A stretch of 21,891 bases of DNA from CAZRVH01 sp964603635. Lineage in GTDB: Bacteria > Patescibacteriota > Gracilibacteria > Peribacterales > Peribacteraceae. The translations under genes were made by a program, and so were the position numbers. The stretch's first letter is position 1. Each line of letters starts with the position of its first letter. A model generated the notes under the pieces. It was not told where the DNA came from. It made no database searches and worked only from the letters and a program-made list of their open reading frames with translations. The DNA lies in contig CAZRVH010000016.1 in NCBI GenBank assembly GCA_964603635.1, forward strand, positions 1 to 21,891. Reading direction: 5' to 3'. Shown here one piece after another: positions 14,747-21,305 of the stretch.

Positions 14747-15088
14747 TTAATCGAGCGGAATCGGGGGTGATACCGCGGTCAGGTCATCGTCAGGCGCTGC
14801 CTTATTCGGGATGCGTTTGCCGCAGCGAACGCACTGATGGACGATCATCCACCCCTTTTTTCCGTTCTGGTCCAGTTCGACCGGAGCCATGGGGGACTGG
14901 CACGTCGATTCCCGGTCGCCGGGTCCGTCGCGGTCGACGTGGAGGCTATACAAACAATGCGGACAGTGGTTGCGATAACTGCCGTGTTCGAGCGGTTCCA
15001 CGGATTTCCCGCAATGGACGCAGGAGAACGGTTCTTGGCGGGCGATGAAGGGGGTGTGAGGCGTATCCAAGGGAATAAAAGGAATCAA
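14747..15088 (-). CDS. RNHCP domain zinc-binding protein
   Basis: A small protein of the RNHCP domain family, whose function is not established. The 113 residues contain seven cysteines arranged as zinc knuckles: C23-V-H-C26, the family signature RNHCPHC (C42, C45) followed by LYSLHVD, a lone C63, and C86-V-R-C89. The fold is therefore probably two zinc ribbons, and RNA or rRNA binding is a common guess for the family. No ATG exists in a suitable place: the upstream in-frame stop leaves TTG at 15088 as the best start, 3 nt after the stop of the four-helix-bundle gene, without a Shine-Dalgarno, so translational coupling to that gene is likely. A start at the next TTG (seven codons in) is possible. 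A structured hairpin overlaps its stop. Confidence 0.85.
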   Translation of the reverse strand: MIPFIPLDTPHTPFIARQEPFSCVHCGKSVEPLEHGSYRNHCPHCLYSLHVDRDGPGDRESTCQSPMAPVELDQNGKKGWMIVHQCVRCGKRIPNKAAPDDDLTAVSPPIPLD

Positions 15089-15091
15089 GGA

Positions 15092-15451
15092 TTATGGGCT
15101 GAATGCAGATCGTAGTTTGGTAAGAAGAAAGCTTGTTCTATGGATCTGTGTATCAAGGGTATTGTAGATGTCTTCCGTGATATATCCCAGATCCTTACAT
15201 AGCCTGCATTGGTAGTGGAGCTCCTCTAACGAACCCAGGGCAATCAGGAAGAATTTGGCCTTATCCTTCGGGCCTCTTCGTACATTTCCCTCTGCAATAT
15301 TTGTGGGGATGCTGCTTGAAGAGCGCCGCATCTGGTTCGTGAGGCTAAATCGTTCATCGTTCGGAAATTCTCTGGTTACTTTGTATATCTGCAAACAAAG
15401 AACATGCGCTTCTTTCCAGGCGATTAATTTCTCATAAGGTCTTGAATTCAT
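15092..15451 (-). CDS. Four helix bundle protein (23S rRNA-intervening-sequence type)
   Basis: A 119-residue all-helical protein of the S23/four helix bundle family. Members were first seen inside intervening sequences of 23S rRNA genes but are common as free-standing genes; they form pentamer-like helical bundles and may bind nucleic acid. Family marks are YEKLIAWKEAHVL near the start, FSLTNQMRRSSSSIPTNIAEG in the middle (the most conserved block), and helical LGSLEELHYQCRLCKDLGYI at the end. Here no 23S gene is nearby, so it is a stand-alone copy. The ATG at 15451 is preceded by a GGGAAG-like sequence 10-12 nt upstream. It is followed within 3 nt by the RNHCP gene, forming a two-gene unit, and lies 103 nt downstream of ychF on the same strand. 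Confidence 0.9.
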   Translation of the reverse strand: MNSRPYEKLIAWKEAHVLCLQIYKVTREFPNDERFSLTNQMRRSSSSIPTNIAEGNVRRGPKDKAKFFLIALGSLEELHYQCRLCKDLGYITEDIYNTLDTQIHRTSFLLTKLRSAFSP

Positions 15452-15554
15452 AATGAAATCTTCCCATTCGTTGAAAAACTTTCCATCATCGTTTGTTTCT
15501 TTGATTCCCTTGATTGCTTCTATTTATTTTCAATAAGCCAACTTCCCCGTTCCA

Positions 15555-16649
15555 TTACACGTTGAATCGGAAGTGCATCACGTCCCCGTCCTTCACCACG
15601 TACTCTTTTCCTTCCAGGCGCATCTTGCCGGCTTCGCGCGCCTTCACTTCGCCGCCCAGCGTCACGTAGTCATCGAAGCCGATGGTTTCCGCGCGGATGA
15701 AGCCACGTTCGAAGTCCGTGTGGATCACGCCCGCGGCTTGCGGAGCCGTGAAGCCTTTGGGGATGTTCCATGCGCGCACTTCTTGCACGCCGGCCGTGAA
15801 GTAACTGATGTATCCCAGCGCCTTGTAGGCCGCGTGGATCAGCCGGTCGAGGCCGCTGCCCGTGACGCCCAGGTCCGTGAGGAATTCCTGCGCTTCGGCG
15901 GGGGAGAGATCCTGCAGGTCTTCCTCGATCTTCGCGGAGATGAGGACGAGTTCGGCGGAGTCGGGGAGTCCGAGTTCGGCTTTGAGGACCGTGGGATCGA
16001 GTGACTTCAGTTCGCCTTCGGCGACGTTCGCCGCGTACACGATCGGCTTGGCCGTCATGAGCGTCATCATCTTGAAGACCGGAATCTCTTCCTTTTCCAG
16101 CTCCACGGCCGACGCCATCTTGCCGGCGCTCAATGCTGCCTGCACTTTCACGGCGACGGCGTATTCGACTTTCTTCGCCTTGTCGCCCATTTCGGCGATT
16201 TTCTTGATCTTCTCGATACGCTTTTCGATGTTATCGAGGTCCGCCAGAAGCAGTTCCGTTTCGATAATGTCGCGATCGCGCTTCGGATGCACCGTTCCTT
16301 CCACATGGATGATATCTCCACCCTGGAACACGCGCACGACGTGGCAGATGGCGTCTACCTCGCGGATGGCACCGAGGAATTTATTGCCAAGGCCTTCGCC
16401 CTTGCTGGCTCCCTTTACCAATCCGGCGATATCGACGAATTCGATGGCGGCGGGGAGGATTTTCTCCGGATGGACGATGGCCGCCAGCTGCTGCAGGCGG
16501 GGATCCGGCACTTCCACGATGCCCACGTTGGGCTCGATGGTGCAAAACGGGTAGTTCGCGGCCTGGGCGCCTTTCGTGCGTGTCAGCGCGTTGAACAAGG
16601 TGGATTTTCCGACATTCGGGAGGCCGACAATTCCTATTTTAAGCGCCAT
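15555..16649 (-). CDS. ychF: Ribosome-associated ATPase YchF (Obg family)
   Basis: A universally conserved P-loop NTPase (OLA1 in eukaryotes) that binds ribosomes and is linked to stress and redox responses; it prefers ATP over GTP. The 364-residue length matches the family. Motifs: G1 GLPNVGKST (9-17), T37 of switch I, G3 DIAG (73-76), and NVAE (208-211) in place of NKxD, which accounts for ATP preference. A coiled-coil part (~125-190) and a C-terminal TGS domain (~280-364, ending VKDGDVMHFRFNV) follow. The frame is open far upstream (to 17123), but MALKIGIVGLPNVG is the family's normal N-terminus and the extension runs antisense through the sortase gene. A -10 box TATGCT ends 9 nt before this ATG. 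It is divergent from the SLH-sortase gene. Confidence 0.97.
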   Translation of the reverse strand: MALKIGIVGLPNVGKSTLFNALTRTKGAQAANYPFCTIEPNVGIVEVPDPRLQQLAAIVHPEKILPAAIEFVDIAGLVKGASKGEGLGNKFLGAIREVDAICHVVRVFQGGDIIHVEGTVHPKRDRDIIETELLLADLDNIEKRIEKIKKIAEMGDKAKKVEYAVAVKVQAALSAGKMASAVELEKEEIPVFKMMTLMTAKPIVYAANVAEGELKSLDPTVLKAELGLPDSAELVLISAKIEEDLQDLSPAEAQEFLTDLGVTGSGLDRLIHAAYKALGYISYFTAGVQEVRAWNIPKGFTAPQAAGVIHTDFERGFIRAETIGFDDYVTLGGEVKAREAGKMRLEGKEYVVKDGDVMHFRFNV

Positions 16650-16658
16650 AGCGGGGGC

Positions 16659-16686
16659 AGCATACAGAGGAACGGTGAAGAGGCAA
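16659..16686 (-). promoter_or_regulatory. Promoter of ychF, near-leaderless
   Basis: On the minus strand: TTGCCT (16681-16686), a 16-nt spacer and TATGCT (16659-16664), then 9 nt to the ATG at 16649. No Shine-Dalgarno. Confidence 0.45.
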
Positions 16687-16740
16687 AATCTACCCCTGCA
16701 GACGCGGGTATCGCATAGAATGCCAATAAAGGCTAAAATC

Positions 16741-16789
16741 TTGACCTTTTGCTTCAAATATTGACATAATATCAATATAGTATTAAAGT
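16741..16789 (+). promoter_or_regulatory. Overlapping promoters of the SLH-sortase gene
   Basis: Two sigma-70-like arrangements overlap. TTGACC (16741-16746) with an 18-nt spacer and CATAAT (16765-16770) would give a ~24-nt leader. TTGACA (16761-16766) with a 17-nt spacer and TAAAGT (16784-16789) would give a ~5-nt leader. The sequence is sharply AT-rich compared with its surroundings. Confidence 0.5.
16758..16778. promoter_or_regulatory. Inverted repeat ATATTGA-N7-TCAATAT, candidate operator
   Basis: Perfect 7-nt arms span the -35 of one and the -10 of the other sortase promoter. A bound dimer would block both. Identity of any regulator is unknown. Confidence 0.45.
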
Positions 16790-16800
16790 AATCTTCCTCT

Positions 16801-18054
16801 ATGTCGAAGCGCATCCTCCTCCTGCTAGGCATCGTTCTGTTCGTCGGTTTCATCACGGACGCTTTCGGGCAGGCCGCTTGGTCGCGCATCCAGCCGCTCC
16901 AGTCCCCGTCCGTCACCCGCGCCGGTGCCGTGGCGATCCTCATCGAATCCGATCCCGTCCTGAAGACCCGTGCGCGGGATATCGCGCGTCGCATGCCGCC
17001 GCTCCCGCTTTTCGATGATATCGACCAAAACCAGTGGTATGCGCCGTACGTGGAAGTCGCATTTGAGAAGGCATTCGTCCTCGGCAATGCCGAACGCACG
17101 TTCCGTCCGTCCGAATTCCTCATGCCCGAGGAAGCGTTGACCTTGCTTACCCGTTACCGAAACGGAGGCGAAACGCAGCTGGAATATAACCATGGCGACA
17201 ATTGGTTTACGGCGACGGTGCAGGCAGCGGAACGGGCGCAGATTCCGGTGCCCGCCGGCATGGGAACGGGCAAGCCGATTACGCGCACCGAGCTTTTCGC
17301 GATGATGCGTGCCGTCGGTATCCTGAATCCCGATACGGTGAAGGTACCGAACACGTTGTTCCTCGTCGCGTATCCCCAGCTCAACGTCATAGCCCAAAGC
17401 GATTTCGCGCCCGTGGCCGCGCAGCCTGTTCGGCAGCCCGCCGCGGCAACCTATAAGCCCGTTCCCGTCGCAAGCAATCCCGCGCCGCGTATCCAGCCCC
17501 TTGCCAATGCGGTCACCTCCCGTGCACCGGTCGCGTATGCTCCTCCCGTCGTACGTCAAAACCCTGCGCCCGCTCCCGCCCAGCCGCGCCCGGTCCAAAC
17601 GGCGCCCGCGCCCGCCCCTGCTCCCGCGGCCTCTGCCAAGGCGTTCAGCATTTCCATGCCGTCCCTTGGTATCAAGGATCTGACGATTACGCATCCGACC
17701 GATCCCACCACATCCAAAGGACTTCTCGCCGTCTTGCAGCAAGGCGTGGGACATCTGTTCAGCTATCCTGGAAAGGGAGGCAAAATCCTGATTTACGGCC
17801 ACTCCAGCAGCTATCCGTGGGACGTGTCCCAGTACACGAAGATCTTCCGCCAGATCAACAAGCTCCAGGCAGGGGATAAGATCTCCGTGACCTACAACGG
17901 CACCGTGTACAATTATGAAGTGACATTCAAGCAAGAAGTCGCCGTGAACGACATGAGCGCCTACTCCGGCAGCGGCGAGGAACTCATCCTCTACACCTGC
18001 TGGCCGCCCGACACCATTGACAAGCGTTACCTGGTGCACGCGAAGCCCATCTGA
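16801..18054 (+). CDS. Sortase with N-terminal SLH domains
   Basis: A cysteine transpeptidase that cleaves a sorting motif and links the protein to a cell-surface acceptor. The 417 residues hold a signal peptide or anchor (~4-24, ILLLLGIVLFVGFITDAFG), two S-layer-homology-like repeats (~40-120 with WYAPYVEVAFEKAFVLGN and TFRPSEFLMPEEALTLL; ~135-195 with WFTATVQAAERAQIPV and PITRTELFAMM), an Ala/Pro-rich linker (~200-282), and a sortase barrel (~285-417). Catalytic residues are all present: H334 (YGHSS), C400 (LYTCW) and R409 (DKRYLVHA). SLH modules normally bind secondary cell wall polymer, so the enzyme may be held in the wall as well as in the membrane. No LPXTG protein is seen in the window. 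Two promoters and an operator-like repeat lie upstream; the next gene starts 1 nt after its stop. Confidence 0.92.
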   Translation: MSKRILLLLGIVLFVGFITDAFGQAAWSRIQPLQSPSVTRAGAVAILIESDPVLKTRARDIARRMPPLPLFDDIDQNQWYAPYVEVAFEKAFVLGNAERTFRPSEFLMPEEALTLLTRYRNGGETQLEYNHGDNWFTATVQAAERAQIPVPAGMGTGKPITRTELFAMMRAVGILNPDTVKVPNTLFLVAYPQLNVIAQSDFAPVAAQPVRQPAAATYKPVPVASNPAPRIQPLANAVTSRAPVAYAPPVVRQNPAPAPAQPRPVQTAPAPAPAPAASAKAFSISMPSLGIKDLTITHPTDPTTSKGLLAVLQQGVGHLFSYPGKGGKILIYGHSSSYPWDVSQYTKIFRQINKLQAGDKISVTYNGTVYNYEVTFKQEVAVNDMSAYSGSGEELILYTCWPPDTIDKRYLVHAKPI

Positions 18055-18055
18055 T

Positions 18056-18649
18056 ATGGATTCCAAAGAATGCACGCAGGTCGAATATTTGCACTGTCTG
18101 ACCCATCCGGGCTTCGGTGCTTATATCAATCAAGGTGTGAAACCCGAGCACGAGATGCTATTTGAGAGATATGCCGAGATGGCACGTGCGATGACTGCAA
18201 GGGACGCGATGATAGCGATGCTGTACAGGCCGGTCGCCCAGAATGCGAATTACGAGACATTCGTCCATGATCGCATCGTGCGCATGAAGGAAGAGTTAGG
18301 TCAGAGGATGCTGATTATATCGCTGGGAACGCGGCTTTTTTATCCCGATCAATTAGGGGCGGACATCGTACGCGCACGCGATGTCTTCCATCATCGCGGC
18401 CTTTCCATAGCGCAATCCACGCACTGCATTGCCTACGGCGAGACGTATAAGTCTTGCGTGCCCACATTCGCGAGTGCGATCGTCACTGCATACCAACTCA
18501 GTACGCCGGCGACCATGCCTGCGCATTACACGAATATCGGAGTGCGCCCGGGGGAGACGCTTGATGGCCAAGTCGAGCGTTTCGCGGCAATCGAAGAACA
18601 GAGGTTTCTGCCGAACGTCGTGGTCGACTGGGCGGTGCCGGAAGCCTGA
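18056..18649 (+). CDS. Hypothetical alpha/beta protein co-transcribed with the sortase
   Basis: Family not recognised. The 197-residue product has no signal peptide or membrane segment. Alternating hydrophobic strands and charged helices (VEYLHCLTHPGFGAY, DAMIAMLYRPV, QRMLIISLGTRLFY, STHCIAYGETYKSCV, NVVVDWAVPEA) suggest a Rossmann-like alpha/beta fold, with HPGF and GET as possible loop motifs. The ATG at 18056 begins 1 nt after the sortase TGA, so the two are almost certainly one transcript with coupled translation. An upstream in-frame ATG at 18017 is unlikely, because it would lie inside the sortase end. Base composition is slightly lower in GC than the core genes upstream. No function can be assigned; a direct link to sortase action is doubtful because it looks cytoplasmic. 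Confidence 0.75.
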   Translation: MDSKECTQVEYLHCLTHPGFGAYINQGVKPEHEMLFERYAEMARAMTARDAMIAMLYRPVAQNANYETFVHDRIVRMKEELGQRMLIISLGTRLFYPDQLGADIVRARDVFHHRGLSIAQSTHCIAYGETYKSCVPTFASAIVTAYQLSTPATMPAHYTNIGVRPGETLDGQVERFAAIEEQRFLPNVVVDWAVPEA

Positions 18650-18699
18650 AAACAGGAGTTTTAAGAAGAAATAAGGCTGGATAAACGAAATTGATCCAA

Positions 18700-18705
18700 T
18701 ATACT
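18700..18705 (+). promoter_or_regulatory. -10 box of the 323-residue orphan, near-leaderless
   Basis: TATACT ends 10 nt before the ATG at 18716; no Shine-Dalgarno lies between. The -35 region (CTGGAT at 17 nt) is weak. Confidence 0.45.
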
Positions 18706-18715
18706 GTCACGCTTT

Positions 18716-19687
18716 ATGAATAGAAATGATGAGACACGCCGGGATATAGAACGCCAGCAAAGAATAAGGCAGGCGATGAAGGCCATAGGCAGAGGCGAAG
18801 TTGAAAGGGGAATCGAACGCCTGGTGATCGCACGTGCCCGCACCGAATTGTCACAATGCCTCCTCCATCTAAATCCGGTCGTTCGCGAAAGTCTGGAGAT
18901 TGATCGCACGAGAGTAGCGATGAATGCATACGAACTCTTGGAGGATTACAAATCATTAGACAACATTGCCCAAAACATGATTGGGCGGGGTCGTATGGAT
19001 GATTGTTTGCAGGCCGTGCTGAAGATCAAAAAGTGGCCGGGAAAACAGCAGGAATATCTTGAAAAATTCTTCATGAGCGGCGCATACCGTGAGGTAGCGC
19101 AATTGATACGCTCCGTGTATCCAGAGCAGACAGTCGAGAATACTCGCTTGAGAAATCCGGAACCGTACAGTCGTTTGATCAACGGAATACACGGCAAGCT
19201 TTTGGCCTCTTTCGGCGACGAGGAAGCAGACAGAAAAAACGTGCGTGCGCCGATCCGTCACATGATGGACGTATTGGAGTACTGCGGGGAGTACGATCGT
19301 TTGAAAGAATTTTTCGATAACTGCGAATCGGCTGGCGACTGCAACGAATGGCGTTACCACACAGGAGATATCCTATTGCGCATGTCACAAAAAACGCACC
19401 GAGGTGCCGCTGACGCGATTATTTCGTACATGGGTATGAATGCACTCGACAGGGGGGACGATCAGGTCATCGCCATGGTCCTGACCCATCGGTTCGACCG
19501 CGAACAGGCCATGAACATAGCCGCGAAACTGATGCAAAAAGGAAGGCGACGGCAGGCATTCGACTTGGTGCTCAGGGTCTTGCAAGACGATGGAATCGAG
19601 CCCGAGGCATTCAACATTTTATCCGATTTCAAGCCATGTATCCGGGATGAGGAAACGCACGGCAAGCAGAAAAGGAAACGGAACTGA
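18716..19687 (+). CDS. Hypothetical helical-repeat protein, 323 residues
   Basis: Family not recognised. The whole sequence reads as amphipathic helices in pairs of roughly 30-36 residues (AYELLEDYKSLDNIAQNMI / MDDCLQAVLKIKKW / YLEKFFMSGAYREVAQLI / MMDVLEYCGEYDRLKEFF / AMNIAAKLMQKGRRRQAFDLVLRVLQDDG), which suggests a TPR-like or HEAT-like solenoid used for protein contacts. No catalytic motif, signal peptide or membrane helix was seen. The C-terminus is basic (KQKRKRN), so nucleic acid contact is possible. The gene starts 66 nt after the preceding orphan, has its own -10 box and is followed by a hairpin with a T-run, so it is probably a single-gene unit. Its GC content is below that of the core genes, as in the next gene. 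Confidence 0.7.
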   Translation: MNRNDETRRDIERQQRIRQAMKAIGRGEVERGIERLVIARARTELSQCLLHLNPVVRESLEIDRTRVAMNAYELLEDYKSLDNIAQNMIGRGRMDDCLQAVLKIKKWPGKQQEYLEKFFMSGAYREVAQLIRSVYPEQTVENTRLRNPEPYSRLINGIHGKLLASFGDEEADRKNVRAPIRHMMDVLEYCGEYDRLKEFFDNCESAGDCNEWRYHTGDILLRMSQKTHRGAADAIISYMGMNALDRGDDQVIAMVLTHRFDREQAMNIAAKLMQKGRRRQAFDLVLRVLQDDGIEPEAFNILSDFKPCIRDEETHGKQKRKRN

Positions 19688-19702
19688 TGCCGTCTAACCT
19701 AT

Positions 19703-19752
19703 GCGTTCAGGCCGGGGTTGATTACGATGCCGAACGCCTTGTTGTCTTTTTA
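19703..19752 (+). terminator. Terminator after the helical-repeat orphan
   Basis: GCGTTC (19703-19708) pairs with GAACGC (19732-19737), with an inner GGC/GCC pair after a bulged A, followed by TTGTTGTCTTTTT. The loop is long, so strength is uncertain. Confidence 0.55.
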
Positions 19753-19768
19753 ATAAATAGTTTTACAA
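19741..19768 (+). promoter_or_regulatory. Promoter of the Cys-rich orphan
   Basis: TTGTCT (19741-19746), a 16-nt spacer and TACAAT (19763-19768). Predicted leader is ~39 nt, long enough for the Shine-Dalgarno seen at 19802. It overlaps the T-run of the preceding terminator. Confidence 0.5.
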
Positions 19769-19801
19769 TACTCTCAGTGATACAGATCTTTTACATTTTG
19801 C

Positions 19802-19806
19802 AGGAG
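19802..19806 (+). promoter_or_regulatory. Shine-Dalgarno site AGGAG of the Cys-rich orphan
   Basis: AGGAG lies 7 nt before the ATG at 19814. It is notable because most genes in the window lack any such site. Confidence 0.65.
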
Positions 19807-19813
19807 TATTTTC

Positions 19814-20521
19814 ATGTACAGAACGCCCGGCAAGCAATTGCGTTGGTTAGTTGAAAGTAATGATCATTCCTTGTGTGCAAGCATGTTATGCAGCTTGCGA
19901 TGGAATTGTAGGTGTGAGACAGGGTGCTATTCGCCGGCATTTTTTCATGCCGTACAAAACCGCGTATTGGATTGCTTCAAACAAGGAGATGCCACGGACC
20001 GTGTAAAAACAGCGCAAGCGTTTTTCGAGTGCAGCAACCTAATGCCTTGTTCGCACATATTCCATGCGCTTGCCGATGTGGACTGGCTCCACGCGGTGGA
20101 ACTGTTTCCCCGCAGCATGCAGACATTGGTCTTGGGGCGGGGGCGAAGGCGTCAGCAGTTCGTCAGGCTCATGAATAAGCAAGTGTTCTTTACACGGCGA
20201 CAGTTGCTACCCTGCTTCGACCTGCAGGGTCTCATGGACATCGCAGATGCCACACCTATTCACCTGCATGAGTGCGTCGCAACTCTTTTGGACAGTTCGT
20301 GGATTCGATATGCAACGAATTCTCCTCACGATACGTTGCCTGCATTGGGTTTTTTAGTGCGTTACTATGCCAAGGTGCGGGCGCTGTCGCATGATTTGGC
20401 ACGCAGGTGGAAAGAACATCTGCGAAGAATGGCATTGGCGATAAAAGACGAAAGTTATGGCTACCCGCATTATAATGAATGGGCCGCAAAAATGCTTTTA
20501 GGAGCCGGTATCACAATCTGA
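19814..20521 (+). CDS. Hypothetical cysteine-containing helical protein, 235 residues
   Basis: Family not recognised. The N-terminal third is rich in cysteine (C22, C26, C32, C34, C38 and others in the block SLCASMLCSLRWNCRCETGC), which could bind a metal, though the spacing fits no zinc motif I know. The rest looks helical with many Arg, His and Leu residues (LADVDWLHAVELF, GRGRRRQQFVRLMNKQ, HDLARRWKEHLRRMALAI). There is no signal peptide or membrane segment. The start is well set by AGGAG 7 nt upstream, and a full promoter lies before that. Two hairpins follow the stop, the second a strong terminator. GC content is lower than in the core genes, as in the preceding orphan, so both may belong to an accessory segment that leads into the repeat zone. 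Confidence 0.7.
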   Translation: MYRTPGKQLRWLVESNDHSLCASMLCSLRWNCRCETGCYSPAFFHAVQNRVLDCFKQGDATDRVKTAQAFFECSNLMPCSHIFHALADVDWLHAVELFPRSMQTLVLGRGRRRQQFVRLMNKQVFFTRRQLLPCFDLQGLMDIADATPIHLHECVATLLDSSWIRYATNSPHDTLPALGFLVRYYAKVRALSHDLARRWKEHLRRMALAIKDESYGYPHYNEWAAKMLLGAGITI

Positions 20522-20539
20522 GAATACGACAAGTATTCT
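20521..20539. repeat. Perfect hairpin AGAATAC-N5-GTATTCT at a gene end
   Basis: Seven-base arms begin on the last base of the TGA stop of the Cys-rich orphan. It lies directly before the true terminator and may protect the RNA 3' end or bind a protein. Confidence 0.45.
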
Positions 20540-20544
20540 TCGGT

Positions 20545-20570
20545 GGAGGGCGTTCGCGCCCTCCTTTTTT
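20545..20570 (+). terminator. Strong terminator with UUCG tetraloop
   Basis: GGAGGGCG-TTCG-CGCCCTCC followed by six T. A perfect 8-pair GC stem with a UUCG loop. Confidence 0.92.
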
Positions 20571-20883
20571 CGTATTCCGGCGCAGGGAGTGACACGCGGT
20601 TCCACGGCTTTGCCCGGCATGAAACTCACGCCCCGATACGCCTGAGGATATCCTGATATTACTTCTAGTAAGAACACAACCGGCACTCACTCGCCTATTC
20701 ACTGTACCGTCCTTTTTCAGCCTCACCCTAACCCTCTCCTTGAAAAGGAGAGGGGACGCCCTGAATTGGATCGAGCCTTATTCCTCCGCAGCCTAAACGG
20801 CTGCGTTCCAGGTACCATTTTCGAAGGTTGTTTCATTGATCCATGGAACCATAAATATCAGCTCACATATTCAACATGCTTAG
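20571..20883. other. Gene-free repeat-rich spacer
   Basis: No convincing gene is seen in these 313 nt on either strand; the short open frames do not look like proteins. It holds one 38-nt hairpin repeat (20721-20758) and a perfect 7-pair hairpin CGCAGCC-TAAAC-GGCTGCG (20787-20805). The rest shows nothing I can name; it may be the scar of earlier insertions. Confidence 0.5.
20721..20758 (+). repeat. 38-nt hairpin repeat, copy A
   Basis: Starts CCTCACCCTAA, then a perfect 10-pair hairpin CCCTCTCCTT-GAA-AAGGAGAGGG (20732-20754). It agrees with copy C at 35 of 38 positions and has the same orientation. It has no gene of its own within the following 120 nt. Confidence 0.85.
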
Positions 20884-20921
20884 CCTCCCTCTCCGCACAT
20901 GCGGAGAGGGTCGGGGTGAGG
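20884..20921 (-). repeat. 38-nt hairpin repeat, copy B (inverted), left end of the DUF559 unit
   Basis: Begins CCTCC, has an 11-pair hairpin CCCTCTCCGCA-CA-TGCGGAGAGGG (20887-20910) and ends GGGGTGAGG. It is in opposite orientation to copies A and C. Its gene-facing 19 nt match the inverted copy C at 16 positions. Confidence 0.8.
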
Positions 20922-20948
20922 AATTAAAAGTAAAACTACCATACACAC

Positions 20949-21305
20949 ATGTCACCTGCGCATACATCCTTGGCTTTGTCCCGCGCCAGACGATTGCGGA
21001 AAAGGCAAACCGATGCCGAATCAATTCTCTGGCAAAAATTACGAAACCGACGCCTGCAAGGAATGAAGTTCAAGAGACAAGTTCCTATCGGGATATACAT
21101 CGCAGATTTTCTTTGTTGTGAATTGAAGGTGGTCGTTGAAATTGACGGAGGAATTCATTCCAGGGAGGGCGGGAAGGAATACGATGAAAATCGCGAAGCG
21201 TATTTGCAATCGAGGGGATATCGAATTGTCCGATTCGCTAACAAGGAAATATCCGCATCTTTAGATTCTGTGCTCGAAAGGATTGTGGAGGAGATTTTTC
21301 GATGA
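20949..21305 (+). CDS. DUF559 endonuclease-like protein (Vsr/PD-(D/E)XK-type fold)
   Basis: A 118-residue protein of the DUF559 family, which shares the fold of very-short-patch-repair endonucleases; activity and substrate of the family are not well established. Typical blocks are present: LRKRQTDAESILWQKLRNRR (16-35), GMKFKRQVPIGIYIADF (38-54), the acidic core VVVEIDGGIHS (61-71) with likely metal or catalytic residues D53, E64, D66 and H70, YDENREAYLQSRGYRIVRF (78-96) and a C-terminal helix. The length is normal for the family. There is no Shine-Dalgarno; a TACCAT -10-like box ends 6 nt before the ATG, which fits the leaderless habit of the window. The gene lies 27 nt after hairpin repeat B, and its TGA is directly followed by repeat C, so it appears to travel with these repeats. 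Confidence 0.9.
   Translation: MSPAHTSLALSRARRLRKRQTDAESILWQKLRNRRLQGMKFKRQVPIGIYIADFLCCELKVVVEIDGGIHSREGGKEYDENREAYLQSRGYRIVRFANKEISASLDSVLERIVEEIFR

Noticed and set aside
16650..17123. N-terminal extension of ychF upstream of 16649
   Set aside because: The normal YchF N-terminus starts at 16649; the extension covers the divergent promoters and part of the sortase gene.
16825..18075. 416-codon open frame antisense to the sortase gene
   Set aside because: Composition typical of a shadow frame; the plus strand has signal peptide, SLH and sortase motifs.
20498..20726. Short minus-strand frames of 62 and 71 codons in the spacer
   Set aside because: They read through a strong terminator hairpin and show no protein-like pattern.
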